Of a stretch of 64,000 nucleotides of DNA, positions 1 to 13,501 are shown in pieces. The number at the start of each line of letters is the position of its first letter. Positions within the stretch are counted from its first letter, which is position 1. The translations under genes and the position numbers were made by a program. The notes under the pieces are model-generated. The model searched no databases. It saw only the letters and a program-made list of their open reading frames with translations, and was not told the origin of the DNA. Location: NCBI GenBank assembly GCA_963693315.1, contig OY856186.1, positions 91,929,536 through 91,993,535 on the forward strand. The letters run 5' to 3'. Origin of the DNA: Diogma glabrata. Its lineage: Eukaryota; Arthropoda; Insecta; Diptera; Cylindrotomidae.

Positions 1-3000
1 TACACAACTCAAACTCTCCTAAGGTTTTATAATTTTTTTATAATCCTGCATCATAAATCTACGTGCTCATAAAATTTTAATTTAGGTATTTCTCACAAGC
101 GTTAATATTCTTTCATGTTTATTTATATATGTTTCGCTAAAACTAAAATCAGTACAACAGCATCATTATCATTTGAAATTATCTCTTCACATAAACACAA
201 TTATAATCAAAACAACAATCGTGACATAATTTTCTTAACAATAAACCATAAAAAATATAAATTGTTGATCATAAGACACAATTTTTAATTCGAAAATGAT
301 TTTATAGAAATTCTATGCGGGTAGGTTGATCGTTGATCGACAATATAACTTTTCGTTTGTTTTTTTTTTTTCATCAAAAACTCATTAAAAAAAAAGACGT
401 TAACTTTTGTGTAGGAGAAAGGTTAGAAAAGGAATAAAACTTAAATTCAATAAAATACAATAAACATTAATAAAAAAGGATATAACGTTTTGTTTGTTAT
501 ATTCAAGTCAATAATGAAAAAAAAATCAATAACAAATAATAGTTTTCTATATTTATTATATTTCATCATTAAGATGATGCGATTCAATATCTTCAGCATT
601 TCTATGAATCTTTAAAACTTTTTGTGTAGGACGAAACTATTAATTTATTGATAATATTAAATCTCAAGTTTTAGGGAAAAATGTATATCTTAAAAGAATT
701 TTAATTCGTTTTATTTATTAATAATATTTAAAATATTATTTTAATCAAAATTTATGGAAAGTGGAATTTGAATATATTATCGACGACCTTAATGTATCGT
801 CAATAAACGTATTGAATATTTTTACAGTATATTAACTTGTGAAACTCATTAATCGGGTGAGATATTGAAAGCAACACGCAAGTCTGTCATTCACCAAATG
901 GTAATTGATTCGTAATCAAAACTTGGTTTAAAGTAAATAATATCTTAATAAATTTTTAAATGAGTGTTGAAAGTATGTAATCCGATAATCTCATAATAAT
1001 ATCTTTTCGCGTTCATATTGAAGATGAACGATTAATGGTGGTATTGTGTTTCTGATTGTATAAAATATTTGTTTTTTAGTGATTCATAATTCCGGTTTGA
1101 TATCTGATCGGAATAAGCGGTTATATTACAATAACAAAGAATATTTCATTTCACTGTACCGTTCACAATCATCCTACTCACTGTTTAAAATAATTTTGGT
1201 AATAATAAAGGTTAAAGCTTTTAAAATATAGATATAAGAGATAGCACTTATCCTTGATTATTTGTTTGATAGACATTATTTGGATTTAAATTTAGTTTGA
1301 TCAACAAACAACTTAATCTATAAGCAAAACAAAAATAGATACATCAAAAAATTAAATAAACCACCAAAACAAATACATTTCTTTGACAAACACATTTGGG
1401 TTCAAATAGAATTGGAATTGAAACCTTTAACATATTTTCAAAATTAAATAACGTTTTATGTCGAATATTACATCTGGCTGATTCTCTTCAGCCCTGAAAT
1501 TAAAGCTTTGTCGATACAAAATTATTTTTAAAATTTAGGGTAGTCCGTTAAATTTTGACCATGAATCGAATTTTGATCTTTAAAAGTTTGACCACCCATT
1601 TTCAATCAAATTGTCGTGCATATGTCGTAAAACACCTTAGCACATATGTGCACACAAACGTTAGCCGCATGTTTCACGAGTAATAAAAAAAGGAAATTTA
1701 TTTAATGATATGGTGGACGTATCAGGTTGAGCTGCCTTGATGTGATATCCACTTGATTTCTCTTTAATATATGATGAAAAAAGAGTCTTTATGCTGGCGG
1801 AACCCCATGCTAAACCCGTAGACTAAGGCCTATTGGGCAGACTTTCTTTCAGTAAAAGGTTTAAATAAAACTAAACTTTAAACTTTAAGATAAGTTTAGT
1901 AATTGATTCTTAATTACAATTTTCAATTAATTTATAGTACAATTGGTATATAATTTCTCCACTATATTCTATAAAAATCCCCTCCCAGGTGTATATTTAT
2001 TTTAATAAATTCATCGAATATCCAATTGACGATCGATTTATTATATAAAGGTAATATCGGTCAATTATATGTGAAATAAATATATTTACCTTATTCAGCG
2101 GAAATTATATTTATTTCCATACATTTACTATTATTTTCGTTTTGTAATATTTAAGATTGTAGTCATCAAATTTAATATAATTTTATATAAGTTAAATTAC
2201 ATCATTTAAAAATACATTATGAGAATTTAGATATCTGAGCTAAGTTGAATATACTTAGTTTGTTCTATATAATTTGTTATTTGTTTTGGTTGATGACTTG
2301 CTTAATTATTTACGTTAATTTAATGGTAAGAATAACATATGTATTGTATGTTAATTAGATTAGTCATACATATGTTACAATGATAAGAATAACAACCAAA
2401 GAATAAAAAAAATGTGGAGTGAAAAAGTAGTCAAACATTTTCTAAAATGGATGGTTTCATTTAACTTTTTATGAGATATTATGACTTTTGTAATTTTATT
2501 TTATTTTCATCTAAAATTATGTGCGAAAGAAATTTGTTTGTTATGGTTAATGAAAACATTCACAAAAACTAACAGGCACTTTAAATAATGAATTTCAGTG
2601 ATTCAAAGAAATATTTATTTACTATTTTTTGATTATCATTTTTCATGTCGGTTTACTGATATTTAAATTTATTTTTTGTTTTAATAAAATTAATAAAATT
2701 GTGGAAAATTATTATTATTTTATATATGTAAGCCAAATAGTAAAATAATTTAAATTTTGATTTTTTTTTTCATTTAAATTGGCGATAAATGGACGCCTCA
2801 TTTACAAATGCAATCACACACATGCATTTTCATTTTACAACTTAAAAATACGGCAGAAATTTTGTATTAGAAGATCCTTGTCATAAAAGTAATACATAAA
2901 ATATTTATGTATATATGCCTGACATTCCAATGCACATTTTGTATACATGTTTACATGATTTAATAGTGTTAAAATAAAACAATTTAGTATGACGTTAGGA

Positions 3001-3786
3001 TTCAAATATTTTTAAACTTCAACTAAATTTAAAATATACTCTAGTATATTTAAAAAAAACTAAAAAATTACTAAAATGAAAAAGTGCACGAAATCTGCAT
3101 GGATTTGCTTTTGCTTAGTAAATTAGAACTTTGCAAAGGGTCTTTTTTAACTAATAGCATCAGTAATTGGATGGTCATTTTAACCTTTACTAATAATTAA
3201 ACTTTACAAATTTTTTTAGTCAATTTTATTTTTGCAGTTAAAAAATGTTATGGTTATACTATACGTTTGTTATGTTCACATAACGAAGCATGTAGGTTAA
3301 ATGTAACAAAATTTTGAACTAATTGCAATGTTAGGGTATTTTTTGAAAGTTATGAAACAACTATTCGCACAGGTCATTTTTAACGAATTCTAACCATTCT
3401 TAAACTATGCGTAATAGTTGATTTCAACAAAATGTTGACCCATCTCTTAGTTAAGTTGACATGTTTGTTATATTTTAAATTAAATTTTAACTTTTTGCTA
3501 ATTTAAAATAATTTTATAATTTATTCTATATTAATTAAAAAATACTTGATTTTTAGTTCATTTATGAGAAATCAATATTATATAATACAATGAACACAAA
3601 ATTAAACATTTGGTACATTAAAAACAAGTATAAAATTATGCAATGGTTAATACTAAGTATATGCCGTTGATAGTTTAATAGAATAATAGTTTTTTACTAT
3701 TAAACCATCGATATATTAGGTGTTTATACCACAAAAAAGTATTATTTACTGACAAAACAGTTCAATAAAATTGTCGATATATGAAA
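1..3786. other. AT-rich non-coding stretch
   Basis: No coding frame, RNA gene or clear transposon is seen on either strand. The sequence is long A/T runs with frequent stops in all frames. The only local structure noted is a short imperfect hairpin near 2333-2375, whose arms contain AACATATGTA and TACATATGTT. A slightly GC-richer patch near 1795-1850 may be a transposon relic, but I cannot place it in a family. Confidence 0.6.
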
Positions 3787-3929
3787 AACAGCGATTAAAC
3801 TCCTTTCGTTGGTTATTGTGCCAACAATATCATTGGCTCAATAAATAATTTTTTAATATTACGAATGATTTCGTTATATTAATAAATTATTTATTGATCG
3901 AATGAGAAGTAGTTTATTAATTGCTGTTT
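3787..3929. mobile_element. Short MITE-like element, copy A
   Basis: Both ends carry an inverted motif: AAACAGCGATTAAACT at the left, and at the right a sequence whose reverse complement reads AAACAGCAATTAATAAACT. The interior is A/T only and contains TTATT/AATAA runs. A second segment at 32681-32804 has the same layout: AAACAGC start, CTTTCGTTGG near the left, AAAAGTAGTA near the right, GCTGTTT end. That supports a mobile family. No clear target duplication was found. It has no coding capacity and would depend on transposase from elsewhere. Confidence 0.45.
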
Positions 3930-6099
3930 GTTAATACAACGAACAATTTTATTAATGGATTAGTGAATTTTTTTTCAGTGTTCTATCTGTTGTATAAACT
4001 TGAGAAAAGGGATTGCAATCCCGTAGCGTTTTATGAATACCCGGACTACGGGATTCATAAATTTTAAGGCCCAAGATCTTGTGATCCCGAGATTTAAAAT
4101 TTTTAAGGAAAACCGCAAATAATAAAGAAAAATCATTTTCAAATAAAATACATTGTTCGCATTTTTAGTATCGAAAACTATATGCATACTAAAAAAATGA
4201 ACTTTCTAATCCAACTTCTTAAAAAATAAAAATTGAGGAACCAAAATAAAAATTTTTATTTTCCGGACGCTGAAAAAGCCGGTTCCAGTTTCAAACTTTT
4301 TGGTGGGATGGTCAATTATGCATTCGCAACAAATTGGGTTTTCTACGACCGTTTTGCTTGAACATTTTCATTTGTCTCGCAAATTTAGTAACCAGTTTAA
4401 TATTTTCTGTTATTTGCACGAAAAAGGTTTTGTATAAGCGTGGATTGAAACTGCGTTTAGAGTTCATCTTCCAAATTGCATTTGAGTTACATTATCATTA
4501 TAATCTGTGCTCGATGATGCAGCAGCGTGAAAAGTTCGAAAGCTGTATCCGTTTTATTGAAAAAGTGTTAATTGATAACGAGGTATTTGTATCTACTATG
4601 CACTTTCGTTTCAGATCAACTAGTAACCCAAATTTGACGAAGAAGTCACCTTTAATGATTGGTTTACTGACTGAAGCAACCTTTAAGGAATATAAAAAAT
4701 TTCGTCTTTCGCTGATGCGGCGAAAATATCCATGCGATATGTATAAACCCTAGAGTCTGACATTTTCTGCCAGACTAAAACCAGGTTTGATTTAAATAAT
4801 AAAATGTTGAAGATATCAAAATCGAGCTCTCAATTTTCCTCCATGAATCAGAACTATCCTTTCCCACCGACTTAGAAAAAAATGGGTTTGCTGACCTCCA
4901 CCATCTTTATTAAAAAATACAATTCCACTTTCAATCTCAATATTTATTCAAATAAATCACACAAGAAAAGAGTAACGATTACAATAAACAAACATGAGTA
5001 CGTACACTCACAGTTCCATAAACATTTTTCATTTGCTACAGAAAAGATAATGTTAGCTCATTAACTACCGCCTACGAACAATTATTATAATACAAATCTA
5101 TGTTAGGTATAGATAGATAGCAAAAAGTAAAAGCAAGCTAAAGTCAGAATACTATGAATAAAAAATTATTATTAATTTAAATAAACATAAAAAGGATATA
5201 TGGATTACAGGCTTGTATAGTATAATGGATTCATTTGAATATAAAATATCAACTGTGACATTATGAAGAAAAATTAATCTAAAAGGTCGTTAAGATGGAA
5301 ATAATTGTTGATAAAATACTTTAAACATAAAATGATTTAATTGAATATAGATTATTAAAGGCAGTATAAAATTGTTTGATATAGATTGAATATGCATTAA
5401 AAGCATTTAAAATAAATTGTGACAAACAAAATTTTGCGGTGCCTAATTGTAATTTATATTTTTGAAAATTCTGATATAGTAAACTTGTTTAACCGTTCAA
5501 ACCTTTGTCTTCAGAGCACATACAGTTAATAAATCGTCGCAATCTTTACTAATTTATTTGAGAGATAATTTTCTCTGACTTTTCATTCAAATGGATTTTA
5601 ATATTTTTCTTCGTAATAAATTACGTAGACATTAATTAATTGAACAGTAACTAATTTGCTTTTTATTGTTTTGATTTGAGAGACTGATAACCATGCACTC
5701 ATCTTAAGGCTTTAAAATTAAAAATAATTAATTACTGAGAAACAAAACACCGTTCGATAATTAGAGCACCTTTTATACAATTCATATTGTTGATGGACTA
5801 GATAAATCGATAACCTTTATTAATAAAACAATCAGTTGTTTAGTGTCATCTATACGTCAACCTAAATCAGACTCTCGCTGCAGTAAAGATATTATATGAA
5901 GACGTCAGATTTGACTTGCATCTAGCATATCTAACATATAATCCTAAAACAGTGTGTGGTTTTACTACGGATAACCTCATAAATGAGGTTAGAGGTTTTA
6001 CAGCTCAAACTTTTACCATAATTTAACAGCCATTTGAACCGAAACAGGATCACAGTAAAGCAGCAATAACCCAGCTTAATGCTCATTCATTCAGGAATT
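3930..6099. other. Non-coding stretch with one unexplained open frame
   Basis: Mostly AT-rich non-coding DNA. A short inverted pair AATCCCGTAG / CTACGGGATT lies near 4016-4054. A frame open from 4274 to 4753 on the + strand is less AT-rich than its surroundings and contains two methionine-rich, basic stretches. It has no recognisable domain, no strong start context and no homologous repeat elsewhere in the window. It could be a degenerate transposon exon or chance. From 4760 to 6099 I see nothing. Confidence 0.4.
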
Positions 6100-6312
6100 A
6101 AAATCTGCGACGGCGCGACAAAGTATCAACTCATCTGTTGATTTTTTCTGAGCAACGACTATTGGAAAACTGTATGAACTGTTGTTATTTTAAATGAATT
6201 GAAAGAATGAAAATCAACGACAGTGCGCCAAAGCATCGAGTCATCCATTGATTTTTTCTGAGCAACTAACAGTGGCAAGCTGCATGAGTTGTTGATTTTC
6301 TAAATGAATTCT
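6100..6312. repeat. Two-copy degenerate tandem repeat, period about 110 bp
   Basis: Two successive units begin AAAATCTGCGACGGCGCGAC (6100) and AAAATCAACGACAGTGCGCC (6210). Each continues through a shared TTGATTTTTTCTGAGCAAC block and ends at TAAATGAATT. Divergence is about a fifth of positions, so this is an old duplication. Confidence 0.6.
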
Positions 6313-7569
6313 AATTAAGACTAAATATTACAGAGAAAGTTTCTTAAAAACGAATTAGGAAAATGAAAATATGAGTTTTTTAAAACAAAAATTCTATAGA
6401 ACAATTTAGTTACAGCTTACTTACGTTTTTATTGATATAGTTACTCAACATATAAAGAAATATTGAAAACTAAAACTATTTAGAGCAACTAAATATATTT
6501 TTGCAATTTGGCGCCTTCGATAGAGAACAGTGGTGCTGTTTTGGCTTATCCCTAGATGTGTATCTACGTTTTTTAAGGAGTGGTGGATTGGTAATTTTAG
6601 GTTACAAACCTCGATGATGGTCATTCATCTGGTCATTTATCTTGAAGTCAATTTTAATATGTAGTTTAAGCATTACGCACCTACATTATTATGAACATTA
6701 TATCATGTTATTGTAATTGTGGTTGTAATGCTAGGTTCTAGGTTGGTCAATATACTTTGCGGTGTTTGTTCACAACAATTCAGTAGCTGTTTTCTAATTA
6801 GTGCAATCTTTCTGCAATTCAAATTTTTATTAGTTGCGGCATTTTTGTGGATGAATTGCCATTTTTTTAATATGCAATCATTGTTTCTGGGTAAACAATA
6901 GCTCGTAAGCCTGTTGTAAAAATCAATTCAAATTAGTTGAAAGTTTTGAGAAACTGTGCAAATTAATTGAACCAAATTTGATTTGCTGGTTTGGAGAAGT
7001 CTTCTGGAGACTTAGAACTTAGTTTAGACCTATCTTTTTGATTCGTTGGTTTTTATATTTGGTATCAATTTCATCGAATTCTAACTCTCCATTGTTTGCT
7101 AACGTTATTTCTGAAAAAAACCTGCGCTTTCGCAATCTTGTTGAAGGTAATTTTTGGGCCTATACATTCTATCGTAAATCTGATAAAACAACCATTACAG
7201 TTTGGTAGTTGTTCTTTCGATACTGGGGCATAAATAAACAACAGCACTACACAATATTGTTCCCTCGTACTAGAAGAGGATAAAATTTGTGGCAAAAGTT
7301 TCGTAGGCGTTAGTTTTGGTCAGTATCTTTCCAACTCAAAGTTTTGAAGAAACAGTAACAATTTTTGTGGCTTTCTGAATATGAATCCATCTAGATGAAA
7401 TGTCGTACTAAGCGATCCCCGACTGAAAGTCGTAAGATTCACCACTGCTAGAACCATATGTAATAGTTGCTAATAATTCATCCAGAAATGTTATTCAAAT
7501 TAATTGTTTCAGTTGAAAAATAAGAGAAATTTTAATAGCTTAAAAGCTCTGAACTGTAATTATATATTG
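6313..7569. other. Non-coding stretch
   Basis: No supported gene. Short frames at 6719-6901 (+) and 7071-7295 (-) have no recognisable domain and no splice-linked neighbours. GC is slightly higher between 6500 and 7450, which often marks old transposon sequence, but no terminal repeats were found. Confidence 0.4.
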
Positions 7570-7680
7570 CAAATATGTATAAATAATTAAATAATGTGCA
7601 CCTTATTCTTGTTAAATTGAGTTTTGTTTCATTAAACACATATTTTTAAAGCTAACCGTTTATCGACCGTACTATGTCAA
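7570..7680. mobile_element. Partial copy of the palindromic MITE at 18100-18320
   Basis: The segment matches one arm of the palindromic element at 18100-18320. It shares an AAATAATTAAATAATG-like outer part, then CCTTATTCTTGTTAAATTG, then a diverged GAGTTTTGTTTCATTAAA block and a TATCGAC...GTACTATGTC inner part. The second arm is missing, so this is a half-element or a copy that lost an arm. Confidence 0.55.
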
Positions 7681-7998
7681 ACACTAAATGCAGCTTTTTA
7701 TTTTTTTATATACTATTGTCGAGGCAAACATATTTTTCGATAAAGGGAGGATAGCTGGGTGGATTCGCTGACGATATAAAATACAAGCGTGCAACTTAAT
7801 GGGAACAGTATGTCGCCATAATGTCGACGATATGAAAGATGTTTGCTCACTGAAAAATATTTGCTGCCGCAAATTGTGACTCTTGCACGTAATCGTGATT
7901 ATTTTTGATTTTTTTAGTTTAAGGTTCATAGAGAAATTGAAATAAAACGTATTGAACATTCTGAAAGCAAAACCGCACAAAAAATCGGCTCAGGTTGT

Positions 7999-8690
7999 GA
8001 CTATGTATAGTGTATACTGCATGATTTTTGGGTTGTTGGATCTGACTTCGACCTCGATTTAACCTCAGCACGTCAAGGCTCAAACTTAACTTAAAAACAC
8101 CACAAAACTCTCCAAAATCCAGTACATACCTTGATATAGCCTAAACGATTTTAACCATAAAAATCGGTAACACTTCGCGATCTATTAATTAAATTTATTA
8201 CCCCGTAACACTTTAAATCGCTAACCCCATAAGCAAATGATCCCTTAACCCTATAACCCACCTATAAAACAACCACAAAACTAATTTAAACCTGGGGGGT
8301 CTGACTATGCTATAGGTGATACAGACTTTTGAGGTCTCTGAATCCGTATTCGACCTCGTTTTGACCTGAGTACGTCAGGGTTTGGACATAACTTCAAAAA
8401 ATTCTGCAATATATGCTCAAGCGTTAATAACCTTAAACAATTTTAACCTTTAAACCCAGTAGCGCAACGACTTCTGAACCAGATTTATGGCCATGTAACC
8501 CTCAAAACCTTTTACTCTATAACCTTAATACACCATATCCCTATAACGCCGTAAAACAGCCACAAAAACAAATCTTACTCTAAGGGTCAGATTATGTATA
8601 CTATATGTTTTTGGGGTCACTGAGTCTGAATTTGACGTCAGTTTGACCCAGCACGTCAAGGTTCGGGCATAACCTTACAAAACCAAATCT
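7999..8690. repeat. Degenerate tandem repeat, period about 290-300 bp
   Basis: Three unit starts are seen at about 7999 (GACTATGTATAGTGTATACT), 8303 (GACTATGCTATAGGTGATAC) and 8589 (GATTATGTATACTATATG). Each is followed by a TTTTGGGGT...TCTGA..TTCGAC block and a CAGCACGTCAAGG-like block, then a stretch of CCCTATAACC-like runs. The third unit is truncated. Many substitutions point to an old satellite fragment. Confidence 0.6.
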
Positions 8691-9800
8691 AAATGTGCGA
8701 TTAATTTAAGTGCAATTTACTTTTAGAGTTTACATGGTTACAATGTTATGAATTTACTTAAGAAATCAATTTGTTATCGGGTTTTACAATTAAAGTCCAC
8801 TAGGGTTATCGGGTTTAACGGTTTTAGTTGATTGTGGAGGGATTTTTTGATCTTATCTCAAAATTCTTATGAGCTGGAGTCAAACCGAGGGTTTCGGATT
8901 CACCAACCCTTCCTACACATGTATTTTGTATGCTTTTTCTAGATTTTGCGTCTGTAGAGAGTTTGAGATAAAAGTTAATATTAATAATAAAAGTAATTTA
9001 TATACATTAATTAAAATAATAAAAGTTATTCATATATTTTATGTTTTAGTAGATAAATTATGTATTTTTTGGAGAATGATAAATTAAATAGAAATTTTGA
9101 GATGTAAAAAAATGCTTCTAAAATTTGTAAAAGTCAATGTATTTTATGTAATTTTTTCAGATATTTTGTCAATTAATTGCCATTTGGCGTCGACGAATAT
9201 TTGTGTCCTTTAGGTTCAAAAACGATCTATTGCACTGTGGTCTATTTTGTATAATGAAATTTAGAGGCCTTTGGTTTTTATAATTTTTTTGATAAGTCCC
9301 GAAATTAATTTGTTGAAATTTTATTTCTAAACAGCATTGAATAAGTTATAGGATAAGTAGGACATTTAGATTTTTTTGTTAGACATTGTCAAATCATTGT
9401 TGTTATGTTTTGCATGGAAGAGATTGCACAAATATTCACTGATGTTTAATTTACGAATTCCAGAATGGTATTTTATTAGTTATTTATTATTTTTATTATC
9501 TACTTTAATTTGAGTAGCATAAACATGCTGGTTGCACAATTTATTTTAACTTTACTACACATTAACTAGTTGGTTTTATAATACAGTAAAACAATAAAAT
9601 TAACAACTACATACTTTAGTTTTAATAAATTTATTTTTTTAAATAACATCTTCAGCAAAATTCATTAAATGTTTATTGTCCGAATGTCGGCAAGCCAAAG
9701 AAAAAATATGAAGAGACTGAAATCTTAAAGCTCTGAGATATCAAGACTTCGGATTTGTTTTTAGTTTTGAGCGGTGATGTATATTACAAAAAAGGTCTCT
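8691..9800. other. Non-coding stretch
   Basis: AT-rich DNA with no supported coding frame. The 72-residue frame at 8869-9087 becomes pure low-complexity after about 20 codons and is not supported. Confidence 0.5.
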
Positions 9801-10620
9801 GTAAAAAACTACAAGTACAATATTGAAAAAATTATAACAAAATCAAAAATACAAATATTTTCAACAGTCTAAAACTATTTATAGCGTAAATAAATTAAGA
9901 CAAAAATTGACACTAAAATTAAAGTAAAAAAATTGTGTTTGTATTTTTTATGTCGTCGCTGGTCGAGTGGGTTAAGTGGTTAGCCATAAACTCTGATCAG
10001 AAGTACGCCGGTTCGTTCTCCGAACTGGAATTGAGATAAAACATTTGCTACGGATCTATTAAATTGAATACATTCAGTTCTAGTGACTTATGATTGTAAA
10101 CCACATTATGGTTTGATTCATTGCTATCGTAAGTATACTCGTATAGATAAAAAGATCTTAAATCTTGAATAAAAATATTCCAAATTTATAATAAAATCAA
10201 AAATATCAAAAATTTAAACTATTTCCAATATTCTAAAAATATTGCAAAAATTATAAAAATAATTAATTTATTTGATAAATGTTTCTAATCGAAATGTTTC
10301 TCATTTTATGTTTCTCAAAAAATTGGTTAAAAAATGGATGAATATCTTTTGACACACTTAACGGTATTTTAATGACACACTTTTACAATACAATAATCAA
10401 GCTCCTGGTCTTTCATACCAATGCCGACTATCAAGATTTCTACACATTCAATGTTACTACTCGTTATCAATTGAAATGGACGTTTCTAGCAAAAAATATG
10501 CAAATTTTCACACACTTAACGATTCTTTTGACATAGTTTCGGTACAGTTTATCGCATTTGACTTTTATATTAACATAAATAGACACATACGGTATCTATT
10601 TATACAAGGGAATTAATTTT
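9801..10620 (+). repeat. Dispersed repeat family R, copy 1 (split by a SINE)
   Basis: The segment starts with the family's (TTCTAAAAATATTCCAAAAATTATA)-like A/T block at about 9820-9860 and again at 10160-10260. It continues with GACACACTT spacers near 10352 and 10374, then the conserved CATACCAATGCCGACTATCA and CAAGATTTCT block near 10415-10440. It ends with the GACA...TTTCGGTACAG block near 10530. The same order is seen at 41521-42660 and 50230-51010. A SINE at about 9951-10160 lies within the A/T block. Confidence 0.6.
9951..10160 (+). mobile_element. tRNA-derived SINE
   Basis: A tRNA-like head carries an A box TGGTCGAGTGG (9960-9970) and a B box GGTTCGTTCTCC (10010-10021) about 40 bp apart, as in RNA polymerase III internal promoters. 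It does not fold into an intact tRNA as read and continues into an unrelated body of about 140 bp, so a SINE fits better than a tRNA gene. The GTCGTCGC leader recurs at the SINE at 55258. The right end is approximate. Confidence 0.6.
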
Positions 10621-12177
10621 AAAAATGATACCTGAATGAACGGATAATGCGCGGACTCTACTAAGGAAAAATCTCTAATATAACTAATATAATTTAATAA
10701 TATTGAAATTATATTTGAGAAAAAACACACTAATTTTTGATATCTATATAATATTTTTATTTGCCAATCGATTTCGAAAGCTAAGCTTTCATTGTCAAGG
10801 CCTGTTCTTAAACTAAAGTTATTTTGAGATTTTTTAAAAATTACATGTTTAGTTTTAAATTATATATACAAGTAAATAAGGTGGTTGACAAAATTTTTGG
10901 TTTTTACCACTCCTAACAATATTCATTAATTAATCTAAGGAAATAAGGGGCGGGCATTACAGAATCATAAACTAATAAACTTATTAATGAAAAATACTTA
11001 AAAGAAATTTTTTTGAAAGATTATTGTAAAATTTAAATCTTTTTAGGATCGGGTCATAAAACAATGAAAACGGTAAAACATTAAGCTAAATAATATTTAT
11101 ATAAAACAAATTGACCATTGAGGATGATCATACTAGCCTAGAAGATTAAGGTTATGAATGATCATCCTCAATGGTCAATTTTAATTTTAATCATTATGAC
11201 TTCTAGAACAAACAAAATAATTTATTATAACTAACATGCAACGAAAAAGTAAAAACTAACAACAAAAGAAATAATTAATTAAAAAGTGTGTTGATTGTAT
11301 TCTTGTCTTGTATCAATTTCCAGTTAATATTTATATTAGACGTCAAAGATATTCCTTTCACCAAACAATCATATTCAGGCTACAACCGTAGCTTTATAAC
11401 GTAGCAATATTAGCAATATGAATAGCGGACGTAAAAGACCTTCAGAAATTTTGGTGCAACCAAAACTACTACTCTTAAAAATAGCCCAAATTTCTTGTCG
11501 TGATTACAGAAAAATTTCATATGTAATGGTCGTATTCATTCCAGCAATAATGTAAAAGGTGTAATTTATTATAAATTATGAAACGAATTCACCCATTCAG
11601 CTACGTTTGACCTTTTTGTTCACGGCCTCTGCTTAGAAACCATCCAATCTTAGTTTCACTACGTTTGCTTACAGCCTCACGGACTGAGGAATCTTCATCG
11701 TCATGTGTTATTTTTTTGTATAAGGATGACGAAAAACGAAAACTTTGTATTCCTATAACAATGATACCACGTAGAGTTGATTTAATAATTGAACCAAAAT
11801 AAAAATACTATAACAATATCAACACTTATTAGTGATGAAAGCAAACTGTATCAATTGGGTGAAAATATGCATGGTAATGTTGATGCAATTCAATGTTATT
11901 ATGTTGTCTTTATGCTCGTAACTACAATATTTTATTGATTTAATTCGAGCAAAAACGAGTTGAAGAACCGATGGAATAATGGAATTTTAAAGATGCTACC
12001 TCAACTGCAAAAACAGCAATATTTCATATACTTGAGTAGAAATTCCATTTCATATGGTCTTAAAGGGAGCTCAAACTCCCAAAAATGTCTTTTGTTTAAA
12101 GACAACAATAATCATAAAAGTCCAAAATAATAAAGAAAGCTTCAAAATTTACTTAAGAATTTGTTTAATTTATACTC
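10621..12177. other. Non-coding stretch with a 24 bp inverted repeat
   Basis: No gene is supported. A perfect 24 bp inverted repeat (11108-11131 and 11158-11181, 26 bp loop) contains GACCATTGAGGATGATCAT. The rest is AT-rich sequence with a slightly GC-richer part near 11330-11720 that I cannot assign. Confidence 0.55.
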
Positions 12178-12570
12178 GTAACACCCGTCACAAATCTTGT
12201 AACACCCGTCACAAGCTTTTATTGTAAAAGAAAAATATAAAAAGTAATATATCCACAAAATTCTTAGAGTATAGGAATGGAAGATTCTTTAACTCACAAC
12301 CTAGGTATTAATTTTGCAACAAAATTTTCTAATTTTGCTAAATTCTAATGATTCGTCAACAAGACAGCATATTTTGCAAGAGTACTCGTAACACCCGTCA
12401 CAGGGCTGAAATCTATTATTACATGTAAACGCTTGAATAATTCCTAACGTGTTTTTGTTTTACTTTAAGAAATCATTGAAATGAATTGAATTATATTCAA
12501 AAAACAGAGATTTTTGTTCTAATTTGGAAATTATATCAGTTTAAATGAGTACAAATGTAACACCCGTCAC
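12178..12570. repeat. Four copies of GTAACACCCGTCAC
   Basis: The identical 14 bp motif GTAACACCCGTCAC occurs at 12178-12191, 12199-12212, 12388-12401 and 12557-12570, always in the same orientation. Two of the copies are preceded by ACTC. The sequence between copies is unrelated AT-rich DNA, so this is not an ordinary tandem array. Whether it is a protein-binding site cluster or an eroded transposon subterminal repeat is not known. Confidence 0.75.
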
Positions 12571-12589
12571 TGCGGAATGGCCCTATATA

Positions 12590-13501
12590 CCGGGTGATTT
12601 TTTTAACCTGAAACTTTCAAATATCTCGAAAAATAAGCACTCTACGGAAAAAATGTCCATATTCAAAATTTAATCATTCCGTGGGGGAAACGCATTGGTG
12701 CAAAAAAATAGTCACCCACCCCCCCTCTCTGTAGGTGGGCGGGGGTAACTTTGAATCTAAAATAGGAACCCCATTTTTTTATTGCAGATACGGATTCAAC
12801 GGGTAAAAGTACGTACGATTTGACTAAAAAATTTTGTTCGATTCATGATGGATGTAAATGGGCCTGCCAGATCACCAGATCTTACTTTGCCAGATTTCTT
12901 TTTGTGGGGCTATCTCAAAGAGAATGTTTACAAACAACAACCAACAACACGTGAGAATATGATAGGGCGAATCAAAAATGCTTATGCCAAAATTCAAGCA
13001 GACACACTTCTCAGTTGTGTACAGTCATTTGAAGAGCGGATTAATATGTGCATTGAAGTCGAAGGCCATCATTTTGAGCACTTATTTTAAGCTAAAATTT
13101 ATTTATTCACCAGCCATTTACATTGATAAACTTTTTACAATGAAAACGTGATATTTTTTATTTCAAATGTATTACAAAATCGTAGGCATATGTTCTAAGT
13201 AAAAGAAATCGAAAAAATTAAATTTCGTCGATTACAGCGCCATCTATCATGAATCGAACAAATTTTTTTAGTCAAATCGTACGTACTTTTAGCCGTAGAA
13301 TCCGTATCTGCAATAAAAAAATGGGGTTCCTATTTTAGATTCAAAGTTACCCCCGCCCACCTACAAAGAGGGGGGTGGGGGACTATTTTTTTGCACTAAT
13401 GTGTTTCCCCCGCGGAATGATTAAATTTTGAATATGGAGATTTTTTTCGTAGAGTGCTTATTTTTCGAGATATTTGAAAGTTTCAGGTTAAAACAATCAC
13501 C

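Noticed and set aside
9951..10030. Functional tRNA gene
   Set aside because: A and B boxes are present but the stems of a cloverleaf are not formed, and the sequence continues into a SINE body.
12178..12570. Telomere- or rRNA-like sequence because of the ACACCCGTCAC word
   Set aside because: The word resembles a piece of small-subunit rRNA (ACACCGCCCGTCAC) but lacks the CCG and any rRNA flank, so no rRNA relic is claimed.
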